Source: Echria macrotheca
Taxonomy: Eukaryota > Ascomycota > Sordariomycetes > Sordariales > Schizotheciaceae
NCBI GenBank assembly: GCA_030411725.1
Contig: MU839827.1
Span: 1,178,001 to 1,242,000 of the forward strand
DNA: 64,000 nucleotides
Direction of reading: 5' to 3'
In this document: piece by piece, positions 1 through 10,500 of the stretch
How the letters are laid out: the number at the start of each line of letters is the position of its first letter
Numbering within the stretch: the stretch's first letter is position 1
Translations under genes and position numbers: made by a program
The notes under the pieces: model-generated
What the model was told of the DNA's origin: nothing
The model's database searches: none
The model's input: only the letters and a program-made list of their open reading frames with translations

Positions 1-797
1 GTTCTGATACCTTTGTTTCCTTCAGTTTGGGCAGAAACGCGTCGCGTCGTCTCATTCCCGCAACGCGCCTGCAGCCCCTCTCGAATCAATTAACTGAACA
101 CATCTGGCGTCAGTGCTGACCTGTGGCGCCTGCAGTGGGCCAGTCGGGTTGGATAGTGAGGCCCTAGCTTCGTGGCGCCAAATCCCAGGTGGGTTCGCGC
201 ATTCCTGGTTCCGCTCTGTAGCACTCAGTCTCCTTCCACGGTCCACCACTCAAGTCATTCCATCCACCCCCCGCCGCTGCGCACCGAAACTAAAGTTGGA
301 GTGCCTAACAACAGTCAGTCCCTTCGTCTTTGGAGTGCTAGTCTCTAGCCAACAACCTTCCTTTCGCCGAAACAACCTTTCCTTTTTTCTGTCGAAGAAG
401 CAAATTGTTGTTGAGTCTCTTTCTTCGGCGACCCGGCTGGCACCCCTCTTGCCCTGCCGACCAGTTATCGATTGGCAAGAGTCTTGGGGACACCAGCCAA
501 ACGGGCCGGCTCTCCTTCACACAAGCCTCAACGGGTCGGGTCTAGTTAGCCTGACATTCACGCCTCGCTTTGCTTCTAGTTCATGAAGTCGTTATCGGGC
601 TGATCTGGGCCCGCTTCTTCCCTCGATACCGTCCGAATAGACTCCGCCGAGTACCCCTCCTCGAGATCCTTCGCGCCTTGTGACCGAAGGTCTGCCTTCT
701 CGAATCACCCGTACCCAGTCGCCGATCCACCGTCAAGCTGGATTCCTCAATTCTCTCCGCAGGGTCTCCGGCCCAATTCCACGACGCCGTGGACACC
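1..797. other. Left-edge intergenic region and 5' leader of the Spg1-like gene
   Basis: I see no supported gene here. The stretch is pyrimidine-rich towards its right end, as is common in fungal promoters and leaders, and precedes the ATG at 798. Short open frames on both strands have no recognisable protein content. Confidence 0.6.
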
Positions 798-1828
798 ATG
801 GACCACGATCACCAGATGCCCCTCGAGGCTAGTGGCCATGATGACACGCTGGGTGGAATCGAGGGCTCTCCCCATATCGGCAGTGAGCAGGGCTCAACCT
901 TCCACGAGCGCCACCATGCGCAATCACAGTCGATGGACCACGGCATCATGCAATCCCCGCAATCCCATCAACACCTCGAGCACTCAGACGCCGACCCGAC
1001 CGCTCGGTATGCGACGCCGCCGATTCCTCAGCCCACGTCTATATCTCGTCCCCCGTCGGGTCTCTCAGGGCAGAACGCTGCTTACGGAGCAGACCATGCC
1101 TCTAAGGCAGGCAGCAACGGGGCGGCTGAGGCGCAGAACAACGGGCGCAACCACGTCGTCATCAAGGTGGGCATGGTGGGCGATGCGCAGATTGGCAAGA
1201 CCAGCCTGATGGTCAAGTACGTCGAGGGAAGCTGGGACGAGGATTACATTCAGACGCTTGGGGTCAACTTCATGGAGAAAACCATCAGCATCCGGAACAC
1301 CGAGATCACATTCAGCATCTGGGACTTGGGCGGCCAGCGTGAATTCGTGAACATGCTGCCGCTCGTGTGCAACGATGCTGTGGCGATCCTGTTCATGTTT
1401 GATCTCACGAGAAAAAGCACGCTGAACAGCATCAAAGAGTGGTATCGCCAAGGACGAGGCTTCAACAAGACGGCCATTCCCGTGCTTGTCGGAACCAAGT
1501 ATGACCACTTTGTGAACCTTTCTCGCGAGGAACAGGAGGAGATCTCAAACCAGGTATGAAGATGTGTTGCCCACAGCTTTCGCTTCTCCCTAACCTTGGG
1601 TGTAGGCTCGCCGGTTCGCCAAGGCCATGCGTGCGTCACTCATTTTCAGTAGCACCAGCCACAGCATCAACGTGCAAAAGGTATGTCAACCCGTTGGTTT
1701 GGTTTCTCAGCGTCTGACATGTCCGGCAGATTTTCAAGATTGTGCTCTCCAAGGCGTTTGACCTGAAGTGCACGATTCCTGAGATCAGCAACGTTGGCGA
1801 GCCGCTGCTACTATACCAGTCCTGCTGA
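798..1828 (+). CDS. spg1: Septum-promoting small GTPase, Spg1/Tem1 family
   Basis: Ras-superfamily GTPase that switches on the septation initiation / mitotic exit network at spindle pole bodies. Three exons, 798-1553, 1606-1680 and 1730-1828, join in frame to 309 residues. Seen in the protein: a low-complexity His/Gln/Ser-rich extension (residues 1-115), P-loop GDAQIGKTS (128-136), switch II WDLGGQ (175-180), and the guanine-specificity motif GTKYD (232-236), where Spg1/Tem1 proteins carry TKYD rather than NKXD. The end VGEPLLLYQ also fits the family. The in-frame frame extends upstream only through a GTG at 789, so the first ATG at 798 is taken as the start. The ~115-residue N-terminal extension is longer than in yeast Tem1 or Spg1 and looks disordered. 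Introns are 52 and 49 nt. Confidence 0.95.
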
Positions 1829-3117
1829 GTCGAGTCCGGCCTGTGCGACCATATGAGTCGTCTAGGGTCTCCCTCGCCGAGCGCCCTCGCCGAGGTCGTA
1901 ACCTCGGTCTCCAAATACAACAAGCCGGACTCACCAGACGAGCTCGGCAACCGGGAGAGTAACCAAGTATACCTAACCAGCTGAGGCAAGCCTCGCTTGT
2001 CCCTCCCGTCGGAACATGAATTCGAAGAAGGCCCCTTCTGAGCTTCAGATGTTGATGCATATGTCTCTTCTGCCTTTGGCCAGCCCCCGGAAGGGTTTCA
2101 AACAATACCACTAGTACTATTTAAAGACGGCTCTCTTCTGTTTTTCTTTTGTTTTTGTTGACACGTCAGCAGGAGAGAAAACGGGGTAACGGAAGAGTGA
2201 TAGGGTGGCACGGTGTACTTCCAGGCAAGCTCGGGGGGCGAAAGCGCATTTTATTAGGGTTGGGCCTGCATTTGGGAAGAACAAGTGATTCCACGCACAT
2301 GCGGACGGACACGAGCATGGTACATGCTGTCATGTCGATGTCGTCCTTTCTCTGTGGATCATGGGAATATGTCGGGGATTGGAAGTATTACGCCGGAAAA
2401 GGCAGATTGGGAACGTTTTCCCCTACCCCCGTTGACTTTGTCTCTCTCTTCTCCTGTGTCATTTTGATCTTTGGTCGTTTCGGCGCGAAGCATGAACGCG
2501 GGCAGTAGAAAGGGACTTTGTCGTTTTGTGTGTCTGAGTATTGAACTGCATACCTGTGTTTGTTTTTGTAATTTGAAAGAGAAGCGGCACACACCATGGT
2601 GTTGTAGTTGCGCAGGTCAAACCACTACTGATGTTGATCAGTATGCTAATAAACCTGTTACTCTCGGGGGATGTTACCCGATGTCTGCCAACGTAATTCA
2701 GAGAGTGACGGTGACAATGACAGTGACGGAAGAGTCAAGAGTCAAACAGTGTTCCGGCTCCTAGTTATTCTCCGTACCACGTGGAACAGTGTGTCCCAAG
2801 GGGTCTAGTGTCAGGTAGAGGGAGTCCTTTGCTGCCGGAAGCAGAAGTCCAAACCGGACGCTACGTCGGTACGGGAGTGAGAGGTTCTGGCCGGTTTCAG
2901 GGGAAAATGTAGAACATGAACTCGATCACGATTTTGCTGACATGCTCTCCTAGGTAGGTAATGTGGTGGTGATAATATAGGACGGGTTCCCCAACCATTT
3001 TGTCTATGGTTGTGATTTGTCTTCCTCTGCAGACGAGTTGAGGAACTTGATCTCTTTTGATATTTTTTTTTGTTTCCCTGATTACCTAGAGAAGAGGCGA
3101 GAAAGGAAGCTAACGCT
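1829..3117. other. Intergenic region between spg1 and the secreted-protein gene
   Basis: No gene recognised. It holds the 3' region of spg1 and the promoter of the next gene. A TAGGTAGGTA motif lies at 2951-2960 and belongs to a short repeat type seen in several other spacers of this window. Confidence 0.5.
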
Positions 3118-4177
3118 ATGAAGACTTTCACTATCGCCGTCGTCAACCTGCTGGGTCTGGTCTCGGCCCAGGGCAGCGGCACTGGCGGGGGATCGCCGTC
3201 GTGGACTGTGTCGGCGGTGACGCCTACGGGTACCGGGGCGAACGGGGCGACGCCCATGTGTGGGCAGGGATTTACGTATTGCGGATATATCCTTCGTGAT
3301 CATCAGAGTATGTTAACTCCCTTTCCTTCTTCCTTCTTCCTTCTTCATTCTTCCTTCTTCCCTTCGGTCTTCCTCTGGATATTCTCTCCCTGTCTCATTC
3401 CCCCTCAAACCTAGCAAATTTTTCTTTCTTCTCGCAGGAATATGTATGTATATCCCCATCACTCCCGACCTGAGCTTCCATATTTTTCCACTCTTACCAT
3501 ACATACACAACCCCCACTCAACCGTCCAACCACATCCGTATCCCCTACCTGCCCCATGACAGAATCGTCAACCAGATGGGCACAGTCAACACCAAAGGAG
3601 GAGACCTTACTTTTTATCTATGAAATACACCCCCACCACCCCAACCAACACCCTCTCCAACTCCCTCCCAAAATAATACTAACCCTCTCCCAAAACAGAC
3701 TTCAACGAACAAGACATAGTCAAAGCCTACTGCGCCGGCAACCAAGAAAACTGCGCAGCAGGCAAGACGAAAACAGACCCCATCCAAGCCCTCTACATCT
3801 GCCTCCCGCCCGAGGGCCAGCCGGTATCGTCCCCCTCGCCGGCGGCCCACAACCCCGGCACCAACGACACCAACACCACCACCACCACTCCCAAACGCCT
3901 CCTTTCCTCCCCCAACAAGCCCGCAAAACACCATCGTCGCCGCGAAGCTAATCCGCCTACAACATTCCTAACCAGCACCGGCCCGCCGCCCTCGTCCGGC
4001 CAGAGCTCCGGCGGCGGGAACGGGGGAGACGGAAATGGAAACGGCGCAGGGGGAGGTAACTCGTGCAGCTCGACCGAGACGCCCGGGAACCGGATCGAGT
4101 TGCTGTGTAGCTGTGGGAACCAGTGTCTGAATCCTTCGGCTGATCATGTTGGGCGGTGTGATGTGCCTTGCTCTTGA
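3118..4177 (+). CDS. Small secreted cysteine-rich protein of unknown function
   Basis: Model: exons 3118-3307 and 3699-4177 in phase, 222 residues. An N-terminal signal peptide is visible (MKTFTIAVVNLLGLVSAQ, probable cleavage after SAQ). The core has Cys48, Cys55, Cys75, Cys82 and Cys98 in the pattern CGYILRDHQ / NFNEQDIVKAYC / CAAGKTKTDP / ALYICLPP. A Thr/Pro/Ser and Gly-rich linker follows, then a C-terminal block with six more Cys ending in CDVPCS. Extracellular or wall-associated location is inferred from the signal peptide; I do not recognise a function. The intron is 391 nt, far longer than others here. It contains a short coding-like piece near 3553-3590, so a small extra exon is possible, but the simple splice restores an uninterrupted frame across the cysteine-rich core. 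Confidence 0.7.
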
Positions 4178-4290
4178 ATCTTTTTTTTTCACTATCACTG
4201 TCCTTCATTTTTCATCCTTTAATCGACGATGGGGAAGAATGGGAAAATGGAAAAAAGGGGGGAGGGAGGGAGGGACTCATTTTCTTCCGA

Positions 4291-4310
4291 GTGGTGGTGG
4301 TGGTGGTGGT
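4291..4310. repeat. GTG/TGG microsatellite
   Basis: Tandem GTG units in the 3' region between two tail-to-tail genes, with purine-rich GGGA runs at 4257-4275 just upstream. Simple-sequence repeat, no coding role apparent. Confidence 0.8.
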
Positions 4311-4665
4311 GCTGATGTGATGATTGAGAATGAAAAGGGAAGGAAAAGAAAGAGATAAAAAAAAAGTGAGGCTACTGGTAGTATCATGGCCACTCATTTT
4401 AGGTAGTCTCTCAAGTCAAAAGCAGTAGTAGTCACTCTATCCTCTTAATGCAGGCATCTGGATTTCATTGAGAATGACGTTATGCATCATCCGCTACCAC
4501 ATATAATGCCGCTGAACTACTAAACAGAAGCCGAGGCTCGCAAGGTAGAATCTATCCGTGTTGCCGTGGTATCTCTCTAAACGCCAATCATCCCATCCAT
4601 TTCTTGCTCATAGCAGTCATTACTTCCCTCTCATAATACCATCCGTTCCTTGCTCATAGCAGTCA

Positions 4666-7600
4666 TTATTTTCTCCCTGCCAAAGCCGTCGCCTCAGCTC
4701 TGCTCCGCTCGGCCACGGCCGCAGCAGCAAGGATCCCGCGCGTCAACGGGTTATTTACCAGTCTCCCATCCCCCCCATCCCGAGGCTTCACATGCCCAAA
4801 GAGACAAGTCCAGAGATCCTTGTCGTCAACCTCTTCCCCGGAAATCCCGCCCCTGCCCATCAGCTTGGATAGATTGGCCTGCTGCATCTCGAATGCATTG
4901 GCAGCGTCGAGGTTCTCATCAAGCAGCTCCGGCGTAGACTCCTTAGACTTCCCCTTGAGCGTGCGGCCCATGTGCTCCATGCGACGCTGGACCGATAGGT
5001 TATAAATCGACTCCTCGACCGTGCCATCCACGATATACAGCCACACTGTCGTCTCCTGCTGCTGTCCGATACGATCCACTCTGGCAATAGCCTGGAGCTC
5101 CAGGGCCGTGTTCAGCAAGGGCTCGCACAGGAAGACGTGGCTGGCGTTCACCAGATTCAACCCGCTCGCATGCGCACGGGCATGCAGCAGAAACACCTCC
5201 ACTCCCGGGTCATCCTTGAAACTGTTGATCCCATTAGGCTTCTCGAAGGAGGTGAAGCCGATGCGATATCTCTTGAATGCAGCGGCGACAATGCTCAAGA
5301 AGTCCTTATACTGCGAGAATATAATGGACTTCGCACCGGGATCGGATTCTCTCAACCAAAGCAGATGCCGAACTAGCGTATCTACCTTGGTTGTGAAGTT
5401 GGGTCCTGGCAAGTCGATATTCTGAATCTCAGCCAGCTTCTCTGGGTTAAACTCAGAGTAAATGGTTGACACCTTCTTCGACGGCGTCCTCTGGGGGCCG
5501 TGAGAACGGTCTGCGCTAGTTGGATGGCTCTCCGAGTGCACCTTGAGCTCTTGTGGTTTGAGTGTGATGTCGTGCAAGTTTGCTGCCGTAAGAGTCCTTT
5601 TGCAGACGGGGCAGTTCCGGTGCGCTCTGAACCAGAGAGTAATGCATTCTTTGCAAAACTGATGGCCGCACACGGTGAGAACACCGATTGAGAATGGGGA
5701 CTGGCAAATGACACACATCCGCTGCTCCTCGGTGTTAGATTCCGATTCTTTCAGGTGCACCAGATACCGGTGCTTTGACTCGGCGGCAGCTAGCTTTGTC
5801 TGCAGGTTTTCTTCCTGTTGCTCGGCGGTCGCAAGGGCGTCATCGGCGATCTTCCCCTCATACTCGGCGACCATGTCAGAGACTGCCTGGAGCTGGCGGT
5901 AGAAATCGAGTCGAGCATTCAATGTGTCCGTGAACAGCTCAAGCTCCTGTTCCATTGCTAGTGCGGCTTTGGACTGCTCGCCAAGCTGGCTCTGGGTGAA
6001 TTTCAGAAGATTGTTGACAATGGCCCGCTCACTAGCTGCTCGCACACTTCCCGCTGAAATATCGTGACCTAGTCTCGTCAACAGACCCCGTAGCTCGGCG
6101 ACCACTCCCCTAAGCGAGTTCAGAGGGTAGCCATCTATGAACGGCGGTTTAACTTCCGATCTGAGAGTGAACAGCTCCAGAAGTTTCTTGGGTGAGGGAC
6201 CCTCGCTGTTCCTAGCAAGACGTATCGCCACTTTTGCTTCATGCTCAATCAGAAAGTTCTTCTGGCCCGTGATTGCGGCCTGCCGGTCAGCAAGGGCTGT
6301 GCGGAGGACCTGAAGGAAGGCCTGGATTTCTTCCTGCAGTTTCGTCGATTGCTCGTACTCCTCACCCGTGACCTCTTCGTTTTCTTCGTCAACTAACGGC
6401 TGTAGGAGGAGCTGTATCACCTGCTCTCTCCAGTCGTCGAGTACGTTGGCCTGCTCGTCCAGGGCGTCACACAGCCCTCTCAAGGCATCTACAACTCTGC
6501 GTGTCTCGATGCCTTGTTGGCCAGCAGACTTCGACTCGGGGATGACAGCAAAGTTCTGATCCCTGGCCGCTTCTGTAAGCTGGCCCATGAGAGCCTTTGC
6601 TTTTCCGTGGCTCTGTATCCAAGTTAGCTATGATCAGGAGAACAAAAACGCCGGGACGCACCTCTTGGAGGATTTCCTTCCTAATAGCCTTGGCCAGGTC
6701 GTAGCCATCAACTTCCAGCTTCTCCAGTCTCTTGTATTCGTCCGAGTCAGGTGCCGTCATCTCTTCGTTGGATTTGATAGAGAAGTAAGCGTTGGCACAG
6801 AAAAAGACGGCTCGATGTTGAACCTCTAGGGCAGACCGTAGACGCCGCCGGGCCTCTCCTACTTTGGTATTTTCTCGTGCGTCCGCATCGCTTTCTGCCG
6901 GCTGAGACGTGGAAGCAGCCGCCTTCGCCTCCTGGATCTCCTTCTCAAGCTGCTCTCGGCATTCCGAAACGACAACTGCGCTCTTCTCGCGCACGTCTTC
7001 CCAGACCGCCAAAGCTTCCTTGACCTTCTTCAAACCAGCGAGAATTTGACCTTTTGTCAGCCTGAGCGCCAAAAGACTCCTGTAGTCTGCCCGAATGGCG
7101 CCATCGCTCTGCGCCAACATGTTATCGAGAACCTCTGTGACAGTTCGCATCGGAGCAACCTTTTGTCCCTGCGTGCGGCGATTTCGGTTGCCAATCTCAG
7201 GATGCAGGGCTGTTTGTCGAAGTCGGTCAAGAGCTACACGCATAGCACTCTGTACCTGCGGATGATCGGGACGCCAGTCATCGACTACCGGGTTGCCTTG
7301 AGTGTCTACCCCGATCATTTCGACAAGCTCCTGAAGCACATTCTGGTAGTGTTGCTCCTCGACAGCGCTAAAGGGCATCGTGATGACATAGCGCTTCTGA
7401 GGCGGGATCGAGATTTCTCCTCTCACGAGGCTCTTGGTATGCCGCATCGCGATCAAGTTGATGAGCTTTCGCAATGACTCTTTGTCTGTATGCGCAATAG
7501 CGGACCAGATTTTGGGGTCCGACGCATATGGTTCATATCGGAGAAAGTTGAAGAGGCCACGGAGATCTGGCACAGTCAGCAGAAGAACCCAAAACACAAA

Positions 7601-9141
7601 CACAGAGACTAACCTTGCTGGACGTCATCTTTGACTGGCGTTCCGGTGATTGCCCAGGCGTTGACCCGAGGGATCTTTCTCGATAGTTTCGCCGCGTTGC
7701 TGGCCCAGTTCTCCACCATTTGCGCCTCGTCCATGCACATCCGCCACCAGGATATCTGAACTAAGGGCGATATTACTCGCTCATACTGTCTGGCGTTCCT
7801 CATCGACCGCCCCGGCTCATCCTCGGCCAGCCATATCTCTGTTTTGAGCACGTCGTAGGTAGTGAGTACGACGTCATGGGCAGCCAGGCGTTCCGCTGAG
7901 AGATCAAGACCGCCCTTAACCTTGGCGGCCTTCCTCAAGCCGGGGTAAAATAGGACACTGAGGCTGGGCGCATGCCGAGCGAGTTCCGAAAGCCACTGGT
8001 CCAAAAGAGACGAAGGGGTGACGATCAGAGTTGCGGGGGTTGTCAAAAGCTCCTTATTGAGGAAGTTGTCGAATATCATTGGCGATGTTGGAGGGCGTTC
8101 ATGAAGCGAGATCAAAGCAATGATCTCGAGAGTCTTGCCGAGACCCATTTCTTCGGCCAAAATGCCGCCCTTGAGGTTCTCTAGCGAATGGAACACCGAT
8201 GTATCTCTTGTCGCAGTGCCGAAGGCAGGACTGAGATAGAAGGTACCGCCGTCAGCATCGGTGACAGATGTAAAGGAAATCGGAATATCGGATGCTGGCC
8301 GCACAAATGGTCGGACCGCTCCTCCATCACCATCGGGATTATGGCACCACTGTACCCCCTCCCGTCGCAGGAGCCACTGAACGGCTCGCCGCTGGAACGG
8401 ATACAGATCAGTCTGCAAGGACGGGATTTCGAGTGTTGATGTTTCAGAGTTGAACGTTGTCATATCTGGTATCGCTGCCGATTCATAGAAATCCTGAGGA
8501 GACGGTGCTGAGCCCTCGGAGAGATATGGCAGAAAGCCCTCTGGCAGCCATGCGCCCAGCAGGATATTGCGCAGCTTCTGTTGCGGTGCGAGCTGGAATT
8601 GTCCCCATACACTCGTGCTTTCGTTCCAGTTGATCTCCAAATCCAGCTCCAGGACGACTATGTGGCCGCGCTGCTGAACAGTAGTGCCGATCGAGGTCCA
8701 CAGGCATCCCTGATCGCCGGGGTCGGTCGTTTTGTCCGAGGCTATCTGGAGAGCGGCGAGTTGTAGACTCGAGAGCCTGCTCGCGTCTATTTCATACGTG
8801 ATCTGGAACTTCTTGCCGGCCTTTTTGGCAGAAAAAAGCGTCAACTCCCAGTGAGTGCGACGCGCGCGAAACCGTATGCTGACAAACTGGTCCACGTTGG
8901 TCTTCGCGATGGAGCGCGTCCGTGGAGAAAGCGTCGACTCGATTTCTGGCAAGATGAGGTGTTCTCTCGAGACACAAATTGGCTTTCCATCCCCGACCGT
9001 CTTGGTGCGCTTCGAAGGCGGCTCGGCGCCATCTTCGTTGGAAGTATTCGAATCCGCTGCTATCGAGTCGACCAGGTTAACCAGAGCTGAGACAGCATGG
9101 GTTCCCGTGAGTTCAAGTAGTCTGCGCTTTTCGGAAGACAT
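4666..9141 (-). CDS. SNF2-family helicase with RING finger, Irc20/SHPRH type
   Basis: Predicted nuclear ATP-dependent DNA translocase and E3 ubiquitin ligase related to yeast Irc20 and human SHPRH, which act in replication-stress tolerance and recombination. Exons (minus strand) 9141-7614, 7566-6662 and 6612-4666 join in frame to 1459 residues. Seen: Walker A within AEEMGLGKT (GLGKT at 333-337), Walker B-like DEAQ (471-474), motif III AITGTPVKDD, a long predicted helical/coiled middle section, a C3HC4 RING at about 1111-1148 (CVIC...CGHQFC...CPVC), then the helicase C-terminal half with SIIFSQYKDF and ARVDRIGQQQ. The RING sits between the two helicase lobes, as in SHPRH/Irc20/Rad5-like proteins. 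Introns are 47 and 49 nt. Family placement is strong; the exact substrate (PCNA or other) is not shown by the sequence. Confidence 0.93.
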
Positions 9142-9792
9142 TTTTCCGATTAGTTAGTCAAGTCGGACTCGTTCTGCGCCTCTAGTCGGAAAACGTGAGG
9201 CCCCAGGTGGCGGGCGATATGTTCCGGTACATCAATTGATAAGCATCCAGTTCTCTGTGGGTTGGCGGGAAAATTGCGGATGGAATCAGCTGGCGTGCTG
9301 TGACAGGTTAGGGCATGCTGCGCTGCCCTAAAACGGCCACCAAACCTCGACGGAGTTGCAATCGGGAAGTTGCGAGGTAAGGAAGGAGGGGCGAGGAGGA
9401 AAAGGAAGAAAGAGGCAAGTTCCGTCTTATAACTCGCCCCGGGTTGGCAGGCACGGCAGCCTTGGGACGGTGGGGCCCTGCAGGGGTAAGAAGCTGTGCG
9501 CTTTTATTGGCTTGCTGCCTACAAATGACCCACATATTTGACCTCAGGCGCTCGGACCAGTACTGGATCCCTGCTCATCGCGCAACACGTCCGCTCAGCA
9601 AAACTTTCTGCATCTTCAAAGTTCAAGGGCGCCAAAGCTCAACGCTCCGCCAGCACCCCCGACGGCCGCGACATCTTCAATCCGCCCCGTCATGCCCGCG
9701 ATTTCCAGTCAATTGCCCCCGGACTATTTGCGATAGGTAAGATCTCGAGTTTTCCCTGCTTGAGATGGGTATTAATGTCCGCTCAAGAAGGA
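9142..9792. promoter_or_regulatory. Divergent promoter between the SNF2-RING gene and mS41
   Basis: About 650 bp shared upstream region of two divergent genes. An ATTGG (CCAAT on the minus strand) lies near 9505. A possible 5'-leader intron of the right-hand gene starts with GTAAGA at 9737, but its acceptor would be a weak AAG near 9787-9790. A short upstream ORF beginning at an ATG near 9691 and stopping at the TAG at 9734-9736 would precede the mS41 start. Confidence 0.4.
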
Positions 9793-10500
9793 ATGAAGTC
9801 GCTACGGCTCCCTACGATTCTGGGGCTCCTCTGCCGACCCAAGAATACAGCTTCCGTCATCGCTCCCAGCTTTGCAGCCGCGCAGGCACGATGGACACAT
9901 ACCGATGAGACCACTTCGCTTCCCAAAGTCCCTCCAACCACCCCATTCGTCCCCGATGTCGAAACCTTCCTCACGCTGATTGGCCGGGGCCTCAAGCAGC
10001 ACGCCTCCAAGTTCCCAACGTGGGATGCCTTATTCACACTAAAGTCGGAACAGTTGAGGGAACTTGGGATTGAGCCGCCAAGGACGCGCAGATATCTGTT
10101 GAGATGGAGGCAACGGTTCCGAGAGGGCCGTTTCGGCCCGGGCGGTGACCTCAAATACGTATACAACGGTATCGCGCGGTTGGGTGTCCTAGAGACTGAG
10201 AAGAGTCCGCTTCTCACGTTGAGACATGCTGTCAATTTCCCGAATCACAAGTCTGTTGCGACCACGCCACGCCCGCAGCTGGTGCGGCCCAAAGGATATA
10301 AGGTCAAGGGGGTTGGCACGGTCGTTGGTCCGTACGCGCTGCCTGGTAAGAACGGCACCAGCGTGGTCAGGGTGACAGAGGGCATGTGGGAGGACCGGAG
10401 AGGTCACAAGGTTGACGGCGGTGAGAGAAGAAGAGCCGAGGTTCGCTTCAAGAGGGGTATCGCGGAACGCAAGGCGATGAGGGAAAGAGGGCTGATGTGA
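9793..10500 (+). CDS. Mitochondrial small-subunit ribosomal protein mS41 / Fyv4-like (IGR motif)
   Basis: Carries the IGR protein motif of Fyv4/mS41, a component of the fungal mitochondrial ribosome small subunit. The block starts at VETFLTLIGRGLKQHASKF and continues through LRELGIEPPRTRRYLLRWRQRF. Translation from 9793 gives 235 residues and begins MKSLRLPTILGLLCRP, a basic, hydroxylated, acid-free stretch that fits a mitochondrial presequence. An in-frame ATG at 9775 would add MSAQEG with an acidic residue and is less attractive. The open frame runs further 5' but has no ATG there. The C-terminal half is rich in Arg/Lys/Gly. It is longer than yeast Fyv4, as is usual in filamentous fungi. 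Confidence 0.85.
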   Translation: MKSLRLPTILGLLCRPKNTASVIAPSFAAAQARWTHTDETTSLPKVPPTTPFVPDVETFLTLIGRGLKQHASKFPTWDALFTLKSEQLRELGIEPPRTRRYLLRWRQRFREGRFGPGGDLKYVYNGIARLGVLETEKSPLLTLRHAVNFPNHKSVATTPRPQLVRPKGYKVKGVGTVVGPYALPGKNGTSVVRVTEGMWEDRRGHKVDGGERRRAEVRFKRGIAERKAMRERGLM

